A DNA stretch of 26,850 bases, taken from positions 1 through 26,850 of the forward strand of contig JAUUYJ010000003.1 in assembly GCA_030588275.1 (NCBI GenBank). The letters run 5' to 3'. This DNA is from Candidatus Zixiibacteriota bacterium (lineage in GTDB: Bacteria > Zixibacteria > MSB-5A5 > GN15 > JAAZOE01). Under the pieces are notes generated by a model, which was not told where the DNA came from, searched no databases, and was given only the letters and a program-made list of their open reading frames with translations. This document shows positions 9,197 through 17,747 of the stretch, one piece after another. Position numbers and translations under genes: made by a program. Each line of letters begins with the position of its first letter. Position 1 is the stretch's first letter.

Positions 9197-10156
9197 ATGT
9201 TTTGGACTTCTAAAATATCAGGTCGATCGGTGATGTTGCCGGTCTTGGCATTACTACTTTGCCTTCTTCTGCCTGGAATGGTTTTTGGCCAGGCCAAGGT
9301 AGGAACGTCGGGTGCCAAATTCCTGGATATTGGTATATCAGCACGAGCAATGGGAATGGGTGAGGCCTATTCGGCAATTGCCAATGACGTATCGGCCATT
9401 TATTATAACCCGGCCGGGCTAACTCAACTTTTCTCCCGTGAAGCTATGTTTACCCATATCGATTACCCGGCGGATGTGAAATTTGATTTTGCCGGGATCG
9501 CTTTTCCGGTTGAACAAATATCGGGTGTTATCGGTATCGGTTTTTATAGCCTCAATACCGGTGATATTAACTTGACAACCTATGCCAATCCAACCGGTAC
9601 TGGTGAAACTTTTCAGGCTTTGGATTATGCGGCATCTCTGACATATGCTCGTGGCTTGACTGAACATTTTTCGCTGGGTCTGACATTTAAGTATATTGAT
9701 GAGCGGTTTGATAACGAAACGGCCCGTGGATGGGCGGCCGATATCGGTACTCTATATGATACCGGCTATCGTGGGTTTAAAATTGCCATCAGTATCGTCA
9801 ATTTTGGCCCGGATATGAAGATGATTCAGCAAGGGTATCCTTTGCCAATCAACTTTAAATTTGGTAGTTCGTTCAATCTGGTCGAAAGCCCCGATCACCT
9901 TGCCGTCTTTGCCCTTGAGGGAGCTCACCCGTCGGATAATCTGGAGCAATACAATGCCGGTTTAGAGTACTGGTATCTCGACAAATTTTCGATTCGGGCC
10001 GGGAACCGGTTCAATTATGATTCCGATGGATTTACTGCCGGAGGTGGGCTCAAATGGCCTTTGGGAGAAGCAAGCGAAGTTAGAGTCGATTATAGTTACC
10101 AGGATTTCGGATTTCTCCGAGAAGTTCACCGTTTCACAATGGCCGTGGCCTTTTAG
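9197..10156 (+). CDS. PorV/PorQ family outer-membrane beta-barrel protein
   Basis: This 319-residue protein has a signal peptide (MFWTSK to VFG, residues 1-30). It then has the PorV/PorQ (UPF0164-like) hallmark near residues 48-73: RAMGMGEA, a short linker and YYNPAGL. Alternating strands follow to a terminal Phe (TMAVAF). In Bacteroidetes PorV is the outer-membrane shuttle of the type IX secretion system, but the family is broader in FCB phyla and many members are unassigned. The start at 9197 has GGGAG at 7 nt and gives a clean signal peptide; a longer frame from a TTG at 9155 adds charged residues before it. The gap from the receptor gene is 54 bp with no terminator, and the lipoprotein gene follows 39 bp downstream, so all three are probably co-transcribed. 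It may help assemble or present the lipoprotein; this is inference. Confidence 0.85.
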   Translation: MFWTSKISGRSVMLPVLALLLCLLLPGMVFGQAKVGTSGAKFLDIGISARAMGMGEAYSAIANDVSAIYYNPAGLTQLFSREAMFTHIDYPADVKFDFAGIAFPVEQISGVIGIGFYSLNTGDINLTTYANPTGTGETFQALDYAASLTYARGLTEHFSLGLTFKYIDERFDNETARGWAADIGTLYDTGYRGFKIAISIVNFGPDMKMIQQGYPLPINFKFGSSFNLVESPDHLAVFALEGAHPSDNLEQYNAGLEYWYLDKFSIRAGNRFNYDSDGFTAGGGLKWPLGEASEVRVDYSYQDFGFLREVHRFTMAVAF

Positions 10157-10195
10157 GAGGGGATGATGACTAAGAATATTACGGAAGGAGACCGA

Positions 10196-12271
10196 ATGAA
10201 GTCGGTTCGAGTTCTTACTGTTTGCCTTTTTATGGTAGCGTTTATTTCATTGATGGTTATTGCCGGATGTAGTCCGGAACGGACCGGGACAGCAATTATC
10301 AATTCCCCTCCGCAAGTGTTTATAGTCAATACGCCGCCTGATAGCGCACAATTTTCACGCAATCCGGAACTAAACTGGTATGCGACAGATAATGATGGGT
10401 TTATTGAAATGTATCGTTATTCGGTGATTCTTGATTCCAATCTTATCATCGGAAGCCAGATAGTGACCCCGGAAGTGTTTATCTCCCAAGCGGCGGATGA
10501 TCAATTCGGATGGATAGAATTGGAAGTTGATCTGGACAATCCGCAATCATCTGCGTCGGTTCGTCTTTTTGCCGATACTCTTGACCCTGAGAATAATTTT
10601 ATTACTCAGTACTTCTTTGTTCAGGCGATTGATGATAAAGGTGCTCACTCCTCTATCGCCTGGCGGCGATATTCTCGAAACAATCATTATCCTAACACGC
10701 ATTTCAAAAACAGCTCAGTCTATATAAATGCCAAGGATACAGCTTCGCCGGCACCAGGGATTACAATGAGTTGGAGTGGGGCCGATTCCGCCGATTGGGG
10801 TCGCGCCGAGCCACCGCTTGAGTATGAATGGCGTCTTTACGGTCCTTTCGATACCGCCGCAACTATTTATATCGAATTTATCAAAGAAAACTGCGTTTGG
10901 GATCCGACTGTTGACTCTTTTATCAACTGTGTCAATATCCCGGTATTGAATCTTGAGGCACTACCACCGTCAATCCTGAATATCCCACAACCGATAAAAC
11001 ATTCTAAAGGGCCGAATTTTGCAGGTGACCCGACTGATGTTTGGGTGAGTGATTTGGATACCAAGATTTATGATGTTTTCGGAGCGCTGGATTTACCTGA
11101 AACCAGTAAGTACAAATTTATCTTCTGGGTTCGCGCTCGGGACGATGGTTTTGTTCCCGATCCCAGTCCTTCTTTTGGTCAATATTATGTTGTTGAAGCA
11201 ATGTTTGAAAAGAGTGTGGCGATATTAGATGAAACCGGTTATACCGGTGCTACTGGTCGTTGGGGACCGCGGCATATTGATACTGCTCGGGCCGCTTTTA
11301 GGGATCTAGTTCATAGTGCTGGTTACACCGATTTTGATGAAACACGCGGAGTTGATTATTTCCATACTGCCAATAAGCCAGCTAATGGGGGGGGGAATAT
11401 AACTGCGCAACTTCCTGACCTTTTGGATAATTTGTCTCATAAGGTCTTGATTCTTTATAACGACGATGCTTTTACCGGTCCGGTAGAAACTGCCTTTGGC
11501 CTGATGCCCAACGCTTTCTTTGCTCTGGATATGGGCGCTAGCTCGTGGATGATGGCTCGTAATATCGGTGATTTTAGAATGGATCAATTTCGTGGCGAAA
11601 CCGTTCCAAAGTCTCTTCAATTCCAAAAGTATTTTGGGTTTGCCTCTTTTACTATGGAATGCTGGTTTGCCACTTACTGGCGGTCGCGTATCACTCCGGA
11701 GAGGGAATTCAATGAAGAATTTATTGAGGCGATCTCATTTCAGGAAGGGTTTCCTAATATTACGGTCGATTATGGTCCTCCCGTAATCAACGGATCTGAT
11801 ACAATTCAAACTTTTATGCAGTCACGGTATGACGACTTCTTCTTTGAGCCTAGTGGTTATATTTTTAGCGGGTTACCAGAGGTGGGTGTTGGTGAAAGAG
11901 TTCCGCTGGCCGCTCCTATGTATCTCTATCATTCAAAGAATGGAGAACATTCTATTTTCAACGGAAAAGTGTGTGGCGTGAGGATGCAAAATGGTGACAT
12001 GAGGACCGCTTGTTTTTCCTTTTCGCCCCTGGCTATGGATACTACCGCTATGCGCGAAACGTTCAGTGTTATGCTTCCTTGGTTAACAGCCAAATTTGAA
12101 GATCAGTCAGCGATGAAGGTCGGCACCAACTATAGCACGGCCCATTCTGATATGTCTGAACGTAGATATCGTATTCAACTGTTCCTTGACTATTTGGACC
12201 AATCGGCGACACCTGAGGAAGTCACTCGTTATGGAATTGATATGAAGCCGTTTGTGGTGACACCGAACTAA
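10196..12271 (+). CDS. Large outer-membrane lipoprotein with Ig/Fn3-like and degenerate amidotransferase-like regions
   Basis: This 691-residue protein has a lipoprotein signal peptide with lipobox I-A-G-Cys25 followed by Ser, so outer-membrane anchoring is likely. Residues about 30-330 are strand-rich and include a segment resembling bacterial Fn3/Ig modules (NSPPQVFIVNTPPDSA, LNWYATDNDGFIEMYRYSV). From about residue 340 (VAILDETGYTG) to 660 the layout resembles the class-I glutamine-amidotransferase-like fold found in large secreted proteins: KVLILYNDD, a W-rich middle, then TACFSFSPLAMD before the last helix. I see no G-x-C-x-G nucleophile, so it is probably non-catalytic. The start at 10196 has GGAAGGAG at 5 nt; an ATG at 10163 sits directly against AGGAGGGG with no spacing. 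The gene follows the PorV-like gene and ends at a strong terminator. A G9 tract lies inside. The function is not recognised; a surface ligand-binding partner of the receptor is possible. Confidence 0.82.
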   Translation: MKSVRVLTVCLFMVAFISLMVIAGCSPERTGTAIINSPPQVFIVNTPPDSAQFSRNPELNWYATDNDGFIEMYRYSVILDSNLIIGSQIVTPEVFISQAADDQFGWIELEVDLDNPQSSASVRLFADTLDPENNFITQYFFVQAIDDKGAHSSIAWRRYSRNNHYPNTHFKNSSVYINAKDTASPAPGITMSWSGADSADWGRAEPPLEYEWRLYGPFDTAATIYIEFIKENCVWDPTVDSFINCVNIPVLNLEALPPSILNIPQPIKHSKGPNFAGDPTDVWVSDLDTKIYDVFGALDLPETSKYKFIFWVRARDDGFVPDPSPSFGQYYVVEAMFEKSVAILDETGYTGATGRWGPRHIDTARAAFRDLVHSAGYTDFDETRGVDYFHTANKPANGGGNITAQLPDLLDNLSHKVLILYNDDAFTGPVETAFGLMPNAFFALDMGASSWMMARNIGDFRMDQFRGETVPKSLQFQKYFGFASFTMECWFATYWRSRITPEREFNEEFIEAISFQEGFPNITVDYGPPVINGSDTIQTFMQSRYDDFFFEPSGYIFSGLPEVGVGERVPLAAPMYLYHSKNGEHSIFNGKVCGVRMQNGDMRTACFSFSPLAMDTTAMRETFSVMLPWLTAKFEDQSAMKVGTNYSTAHSDMSERRYRIQLFLDYLDQSATPEEVTRYGIDMKPFVVTPN
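11387..11395 (+). repeat. G9 homopolymer inside the lipoprotein gene
   Basis: Nine consecutive G residues encode Gly-Gly-Gly at about residues 398-400. Any one- or two-base slip would shift the frame. The in-frame length is 9 here. It could be a phase-variable tract or simply three GGG codons. Confidence 0.95.
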
Positions 12272-12300
12272 TTAGAATTTCTAAAATAGTTAGACAAAAA

Positions 12301-12326
12301 AACCTGCCTTTGGGCAGGTTTTTTTT
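12301..12326. terminator. Bidirectional terminator between convergent genes
   Basis: AACCTGCC and GGCAGGTT form an 8-bp stem with a 4-nt loop. An eight-T run follows on the plus strand and an A-run (from 12295) precedes it, which acts as the T-run for the minus strand. It lies 29 nt after the lipoprotein stop and about 24 nt beyond the end of the convergent glycosyltransferase gene, so it can serve both. Confidence 0.92.
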
Positions 12327-12349
12327 GTTGGCGTAATGTTGTTCTGTAT

Positions 12350-14470
12350 CTATTGCCTCTCAATAATTTTGGCTATCGAATCGGCCCTCTTCTGATCTCC
12401 TGTCATCAGGTAGGCCGACTTTAGATTGACATAAGCCGCGCTCAGATTGGGATTGGTCTCAATCGCCAGACGAGAGTAAATAATCGAACGATCATATTTA
12501 GATGTCAGGCCATACAAAAATCCCAGCTGGTAGGCGGCCTGTGCCTTCAGCCATAAAGGATCGGTCGCCCGCAAATGGGAATAAGAGGTTTCAAAAGAGA
12601 CTTGGGTATTCGAAAGCCGCAATAATTCCAGGACTTTCAAATGATTATTTATCGCCTCATCATTTCTTTTCATAGCAGAGAAATAGACCGCTTCGGCAAA
12701 CAGATAGGCCGGATTCTCAAGAAAAAACCGTCTGATAGAATGTCTCAATTCCTCCTGCGGCTCGGTATGCTGGTCGCATACCGTCCCCGGTGGCAGACTG
12801 AGGAGACCTAGAGCCGACATCAGGTGGTACGGTTGGCTCCTAAGAGCACTTACATAGTATGATAGGGCAGAATCATTAATATGTTTAATGTAGAACAGGC
12901 TTCCTATATTACCCAGAGCATCAGCCGAGGATGGGTGTTGAGCTAACTCAGCATGAAAACGATTGATGGCATCATCAACTCGCCCCATTTTCAAATAAGC
13001 GATACCGGCGTTCAGCGCGGCATTTTTGTATCCCGGTTCGAGCCTTCTCAACTCCTCAAATATCTGCGCGGCATTTTCATAATCACCTGAACGAATCGCT
13101 TGGTTTCCACGAAGAAAGAGAGATTGATTTTGGTTGTGCAGGTTGGCTCCAAAGAGGTTCATATTGGAAACCAGGAATAAGGCGACAGCTGATCCAAAGA
13201 TCACGAACAGGCGGCGGGGGAACCGCTTCTCCTTGAATATTTTGAAAAGCTCCACCAGCCCAACCCCACCTGCGATGGCCAGAAAAGGGATCAAGGGGAG
13301 ACGAAAACGACTACTTATAAAAAAGAGCGTCAGCGTTATTCCATAAATCAGTACAGCAAAAAGTATCGGATACAGTTTGCGCCTCAGCTCTCGACTGATA
13401 AAAAATGGAATAATTGCCAACGAAAGTAAGAGTGAGAAACGGACCGGAAGGAGGCGCAGGATGTGGTTTCCAAAAACTGCTTCCTGCAGAGGGCGGTTGT
13501 TAGATATCTCATTTCCCGAAATCAGATAATACGACTTTTTAGCAAGTAGCGACAGAAACTGTCCCGGCTGATCGACAATCTCTCCGATTGTTTTGCTCAT
13601 CCAAAATGAGGACTGCTCAGAATATTTTAACCTTTTCCCGGTCTGTTGGTACTGCAACCAGTCTGCCTCCTCAATTGTCCAGTCTTTTCCAAAAGGGGGC
13701 AGGGCGGCGGTCATGCCGTCTGAGGATGAGTTATTGCCGATATAAAAATTTATTCCTCCCTGATAGGAGACCGGAATCAGCTGACCGGAGCCGAGGAAAT
13801 TAATTGCCGTAACTGGTGCAATTGTTAAGACCACGACCAAGGCAAACTTGGCGCAGTTTGTAACGGTTTTTTTTCTAAGCTTGATATCTCTGAACCCTTG
13901 CAGAAAATAAATTAGAACCGGAATTATTAGAATCAAAATCGTTGGGCGCGTAATTGCGGCCAAACCAAATAACAGACCGCCGATTAATAATTTGTGGAGG
14001 TTTGATTTACCATAAAAAATAAAATAAAATGAAGCGAGGGCCAATAGAACAAAAAGCCAGTCCAATAAAAGTTCTGCTTCAAAAAACGTGCTGATTGGAT
14101 AAAGTAGATATAATAAAGCGGCGACGGTGGCCGCTTTATAGTTGGTCAACTTCAGACCAATTTTAAATATCAGTAACAAGGTGAGACAACCGCCAATCAA
14201 CTGGGCGACTCGGGCGAAAAGTAACGATCCACCCGAAAATTTGAAAACAGCTCCGAGCCAAAGAGGGTACAGCGGTGCCCGGAAATACGGACTGTTGGCC
14301 AACAGGTCTCCCTGAGATATAAAAACGGCCCAATTATAATGATAGCGGGAATCGATTGACAGGGCTGATACAGATTCCGGGTTTTCCATACCCCAGAATA
14401 AGTAGAGTCCTTTAATGATTATCCCGGCTCCCAATATCAGCCAAAGAGCTATTTTTTCCCGTTGGTTCAT
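12350..14470 (-). CDS. GT-C (PMT/ArnT-like, GT39-type) membrane glycosyltransferase fused to TPR repeats
   Basis: This 706-residue protein begins with many hydrophobic helices (residues about 8-430). It shows the PMT_2/GT39 pattern: Asp40 in the first periplasmic loop (SIDSRYHYNW), then YFRAPLYPLWLG. These enzymes move a sugar from a polyprenyl-phosphate donor to protein or lipid on the outer face of the inner membrane. From about residue 455 a soluble tail carries TPR repeats (FLRGNQAIRSGDYENAAQIF, AALNAGIAYLKMGRVDDAI, AYVNLKSAYLMTGDQKRA). The tail may dock acceptor proteins; that is inference. The start is an ATG 7 nt from a -10-like element with no Shine-Dalgarno sequence. The gene is convergent to the lipoprotein operon, shares its terminator and has no same-strand neighbour in the window. 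The donor and acceptor cannot be read from sequence. Confidence 0.85.
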   Translation of the reverse strand: MNQREKIALWLILGAGIIIKGLYLFWGMENPESVSALSIDSRYHYNWAVFISQGDLLANSPYFRAPLYPLWLGAVFKFSGGSLLFARVAQLIGGCLTLLLIFKIGLKLTNYKAATVAALLYLLYPISTFFEAELLLDWLFVLLALASFYFIFYGKSNLHKLLIGGLLFGLAAITRPTILILIIPVLIYFLQGFRDIKLRKKTVTNCAKFALVVVLTIAPVTAINFLGSGQLIPVSYQGGINFYIGNNSSSDGMTAALPPFGKDWTIEEADWLQYQQTGKRLKYSEQSSFWMSKTIGEIVDQPGQFLSLLAKKSYYLISGNEISNNRPLQEAVFGNHILRLLPVRFSLLLSLAIIPFFISRELRRKLYPILFAVLIYGITLTLFFISSRFRLPLIPFLAIAGGVGLVELFKIFKEKRFPRRLFVIFGSAVALFLVSNMNLFGANLHNQNQSLFLRGNQAIRSGDYENAAQIFEELRRLEPGYKNAALNAGIAYLKMGRVDDAINRFHAELAQHPSSADALGNIGSLFYIKHINDSALSYYVSALRSQPYHLMSALGLLSLPPGTVCDQHTEPQEELRHSIRRFFLENPAYLFAEAVYFSAMKRNDEAINNHLKVLELLRLSNTQVSFETSYSHLRATDPLWLKAQAAYQLGFLYGLTSKYDRSIIYSRLAIETNPNLSAAYVNLKSAYLMTGDQKRADSIAKIIERQ

Positions 14471-14477
14471 ATTGATA

Positions 14478-14507
14478 AATATAGCCGGATTGAATGCTGA
14501 ATTCCAA
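14478..14507 (-). promoter_or_regulatory. Candidate promoter for the glycosyltransferase gene (predicted leaderless)
   Basis: On the minus strand, TATATT (14478-14483) ends 7 nt before the ATG at 14470, the same spacing as in the LipM-like gene. An imperfect -35, TTGGAA (14502-14507), lies 18 bp upstream; a better TTGACC is 25 bp away, too far. No ribosome-binding site is visible. Confidence 0.45.
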
Positions 14508-14752
14508 GGTCAATAATTTTGCATACGCAAAACGGATCAGGATGAACCGATTTGCAGATTATATGAAGTTATGGGGAGAGTATAGGGCTAAACCCTCACC
14601 CTGAACGTAACATGTGTTATAGCAATATATTGCGTACGTCAAGAGAGTTTAGTGGGGCTGGATGATCTCACAGAAAATGAGTAAAACCTACCTTTTGGGA
14701 GTGGCATGGCTCTTGCATAAACAGCCTATAGAACTGCTTTTTAGGAGGTTTG
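14508..14752. other. Divergent intergenic region with a 12-bp palindrome
   Basis: This is most of the 282-bp gap between the divergent glycosyltransferase and subtilase genes. GCAATATATTGC (14622-14633) is a perfect palindrome that could be a regulator site. On the minus strand it lies between TTGACG and TATAAC, but the 15-bp spacing is short for a promoter. I could not pick a convincing promoter for the subtilase. A frame of 68 codons here runs into the subtilase gene in another phase and is not a gene. Confidence 0.4.
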
Positions 14753-17674
14753 ATGCGTCAATTGAGATCGCTTTTGATATGCTTGTCTGTTTTTGCCATG
14801 GCCCTTTCTCTGCCTTCTATTTCTTTTGGGGCATTGATCTCCAGTTCTGTCGATTCGGCTCGGGCTGATCTTGATTCCGGCTCAACAATCGAGCTACTGC
14901 TATCATTTGAAAACGACCTTGATATTACCGCTTTGAAAATGGACAATTTACGCCGTAAGATGTCGCGTCAGGAAAATTACCGTCTGGTTATGGAGCGCCT
15001 GGAATCTGGTCGAAAAGAGCTGGAAGGTTCAATTTCAAATAAATTGCAAACTCTCCAAAAGGCGGGAGAAATCTCAAGCTTCAGATTTTTTACATCCTCA
15101 AAAACGGTTTTGGTTTCGGCTCAATCATCGGCGATTGATCAATTGAAATTGCTTCCCGGCGTTAGATTGATTAGCCTCAACCACAGAATTTCTCTTATCG
15201 AACCGGTTGACGAAATACCTTCTCTCGTTTATGCCAAACCGACTGTCGATAATGCCGCCTTCAATGCCATTGGAGTTTCCTCCCTATGGAATTTGGGTTT
15301 AACCGGTCGGGGACGGTTAATCTGTTCCTTTGATACCGGCGTAGATGGTGCGCATCCTGCCCTGTCGAGAAAATGGCGCGGTAACAATGGTGGATCGGTC
15401 TCAGCTTCATGGTTTGCTCCGCGTGGTGATTCACTCCCTTATGACAATATTGGTCATGGCAGTCATACTATGGGGGTCATGATCGGCTCGACAACCGACG
15501 ATACGATTGGGCTTGCACCTGATGCCGAATGGATCTCCGCGGCAGTAATCGATCAGGGGGCCTCATTCTCAGCCACCCTGTCCGACATCTTATCAGCCTT
15601 TGATTGGGCTTTAAACCCGGATGGTGACCTTAATACTTTTAACGATGTTCCTGATGTTATCTGTAATAGCTGGGGCGTCCCGGCAGGGATTTTAGGAAGC
15701 TGTGACAATACTTTCTGGACGGCGATTGATAATGTCGAAGCGGCCGGTATCTTTACCGTCTTTGCCGCTGGTAACGAAGGACCGAATCCAGGAACGATCA
15801 GAAATCCGGCCGACCGGGCAACCTCGCCGACCAATGCTATGGCAGTTGGGGCGATTGATCCGGCCAGTTCGGTCATTGCAAGTTTTTCAAGTCGTGGTCC
15901 GTCAGGATGCGGCGGTGCGATTAAACCGGATTTGGTTGCGCCTGGGGTAAATATTTATTCATCCCACAAAGATGGAACCTACAAGGTGATGTCGGGGACT
16001 TCGATGGCGGCACCGTTTGTAGCCGCCTTAGCCGCCTTGATTCGTCAGTATAACCCGGAAGCAACGGTCGCCGATATCAAAAATGCTTTGATGGCCTCAG
16101 CCGATGATCTTGGACCGGTCGGCGATGATAATAGTTATGGTATGGGTGCAATTAATGCCACTCGGATATTAGATTATATTGAGGCACCTCGTCAACTTCA
16201 GGTGGTCGTGGCAGGTCACACAATTACTGGAGGTGACGATCAGTTTGCCGATCCGGGTGAGGTCGTACAACTGATTTTGTCGATCAATGAACCGTCTGGT
16301 CTGACCGACTCGGTCGATATCTATTTAACCAGCCAGTCCGAAACTGTGGCGACCGGTGCGGATGTGCTTCGTTTTTACTTTTCTCCCGGATCGACTTTTG
16401 CCACCAGCTCAGAAGCATTTTCAATAAATATCTCGCAACAAGCAATTTCAGGACAAACGGCGTCGCTTGAGGCCAATTACAATATCCCCGGTCAGGTCGA
16501 AATGCAAACCACCCAATTCTCCATTCAGATTGGACAGGTTGTTCCCGGTACGATTACGTCATTACAGGCTGGAGAGATTAAACTGGGGTTATCAGATTTT
16601 GGCCAGTTTGGATTTGGCTCCGGTTCTATCTATCAAGCGGGGGGAGATGGTTTTCAATTCAGGTCTGGTACCAACCTCCTTTATGAAGGTGGCCTGATTG
16701 TCGCCCGAAGTGGATCGATGGTGTCAGATGCGATCCGATCGGCTGATGGTAGTTTTAAAACCAGCGATTTTATCCCCGAACCGGGTGGTCCAATCCTCCC
16801 GGCGGTCAGTTTCGATTCCTCATTATTCTCGTTTTACTCAGATGGTCATGCGGTTGCACCGATTCCGATCTCAATTCGCCAGAATATTTCTCATAACAAT
16901 AGTAATTATATTATTGTCGAGTTTGAACTGACCAACCCAATGCCTGAGGTAATCAACAATTTATCGGTCGCCTTTTTCTGTGACTTTGATCTGATTCGTT
17001 CTGAAGATCGGCTTGAATATGATGACGAGATCGGTCTGCTATATCAATACAACTTTTCAACCGGAGAGTATGTCGGTTTGGTAGGATTGGGCACCAATCA
17101 GTTTGGATACCTGGCGGTCAATGAGGGTGGGGTTGACAAGGCCGGATTTAGCAAGTTGGACAAGTACAATCTTACCATGCAGGCGGTACCGGAACTGCGC
17201 GGATCCGGTACGGGTGACTGGTATATGGTTATTGCTCGACAGATCGCCAGCCTTGATGCTTTTTCTTCTGAATCGATGACCATCGCAATGGTGGCGAGTG
17301 GTTCACTTGAGGAACTGCGTATGGCGGCTGAGTTGGCTATTGAAGCTTACATGGGTGTCCTGGATGCTGATGAGGAACGGGCTCTTCTTCCCAGAGAAAT
17401 AGAGATGAAACAAAATTTCCCCAATCCGTTCAACCCGACGACAACCATAAATTATGTTTTGCCAGCCGCACAAACAGTTTTGTTAAACGTCTATAATGTG
17501 ACCGGACAAAAGGTTCGCATACTGTTTGAGGGCTCGGCCCAAGCGGGTGAAAACAGCGTAGTCTGGGACGGTCGGGATGATTCCAACCGAGCGGTCGCCT
17601 CCGGTATCTATTTTTACCGGCTCCGAACTGAGAACGGAGAGGTTATAACCCGTAAGATGGCCTTGTTGAAATAG
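14753..17674 (+). CDS. Secreted subtilisin-family (S8) serine protease with type IX-like sorting tail
   Basis: This 973-residue protein has a signal peptide (residues 1-26) and an inhibitor-like prodomain (about 45-150). The S8 catalytic domain (about 175-480) has Asp194 (FDTGVDGAHP), His235 (HGSHTMG), oxyanion Asn341 (AAGNEGP) and Ser417 (SGTSMAAPF), so the full set is intact. Beta-rich modules follow to about residue 880. The C-terminus (about 882-973) is a FlgD-like Ig sorting tail with QNFPNPFNPTTTINY, VWDGRD and SGIYFYRL. Such tails direct proteins to the type IX secretion system in Bacteroidetes; in other FCB phyla the link is presumed. AGGAGG lies 4 nt before the ATG at 14753; a TTG one codon earlier is less likely. 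The metalloprotease gene follows in the same direction after about 70 bp with no terminator, so both are probably co-expressed for extracellular protein breakdown. Confidence 0.93.
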   Translation: MRQLRSLLICLSVFAMALSLPSISFGALISSSVDSARADLDSGSTIELLLSFENDLDITALKMDNLRRKMSRQENYRLVMERLESGRKELEGSISNKLQTLQKAGEISSFRFFTSSKTVLVSAQSSAIDQLKLLPGVRLISLNHRISLIEPVDEIPSLVYAKPTVDNAAFNAIGVSSLWNLGLTGRGRLICSFDTGVDGAHPALSRKWRGNNGGSVSASWFAPRGDSLPYDNIGHGSHTMGVMIGSTTDDTIGLAPDAEWISAAVIDQGASFSATLSDILSAFDWALNPDGDLNTFNDVPDVICNSWGVPAGILGSCDNTFWTAIDNVEAAGIFTVFAAGNEGPNPGTIRNPADRATSPTNAMAVGAIDPASSVIASFSSRGPSGCGGAIKPDLVAPGVNIYSSHKDGTYKVMSGTSMAAPFVAALAALIRQYNPEATVADIKNALMASADDLGPVGDDNSYGMGAINATRILDYIEAPRQLQVVVAGHTITGGDDQFADPGEVVQLILSINEPSGLTDSVDIYLTSQSETVATGADVLRFYFSPGSTFATSSEAFSINISQQAISGQTASLEANYNIPGQVEMQTTQFSIQIGQVVPGTITSLQAGEIKLGLSDFGQFGFGSGSIYQAGGDGFQFRSGTNLLYEGGLIVARSGSMVSDAIRSADGSFKTSDFIPEPGGPILPAVSFDSSLFSFYSDGHAVAPIPISIRQNISHNNSNYIIVEFELTNPMPEVINNLSVAFFCDFDLIRSEDRLEYDDEIGLLYQYNFSTGEYVGLVGLGTNQFGYLAVNEGGVDKAGFSKLDKYNLTMQAVPELRGSGTGDWYMVIARQIASLDAFSSESMTIAMVASGSLEELRMAAELAIEAYMGVLDADEERALLPREIEMKQNFPNPFNPTTTINYVLPAAQTVLLNVYNVTGQKVRILFEGSAQAGENSVVWDGRDDSNRAVASGIYFYRLRTENGEVITRKMALLK

Positions 17675-17747
17675 GAACAGAGATATGTTATATTGCCATG
17701 TCAATGAAAACGTATATATGCTGACCGCAAAAACTATGGTGAGAAAA

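Noticed and set aside
14616..14642. Minus-strand promoter TTGACG/TATAAC
   Set aside because: The spacing is only 15 bp, and a candidate closer to the glycosyltransferase start exists.
14662..14868. 68-codon frame upstream of the subtilase
   Set aside because: It overlaps the signal-peptide region of the subtilase in another phase and has no ribosome-binding site or recognisable product.
17693..17720. Separate promoter for the M6 protease (TTGCCA/TATATG)
   Set aside because: The hexamers are weak and there is no terminator after the subtilase gene, so read-through is simpler.
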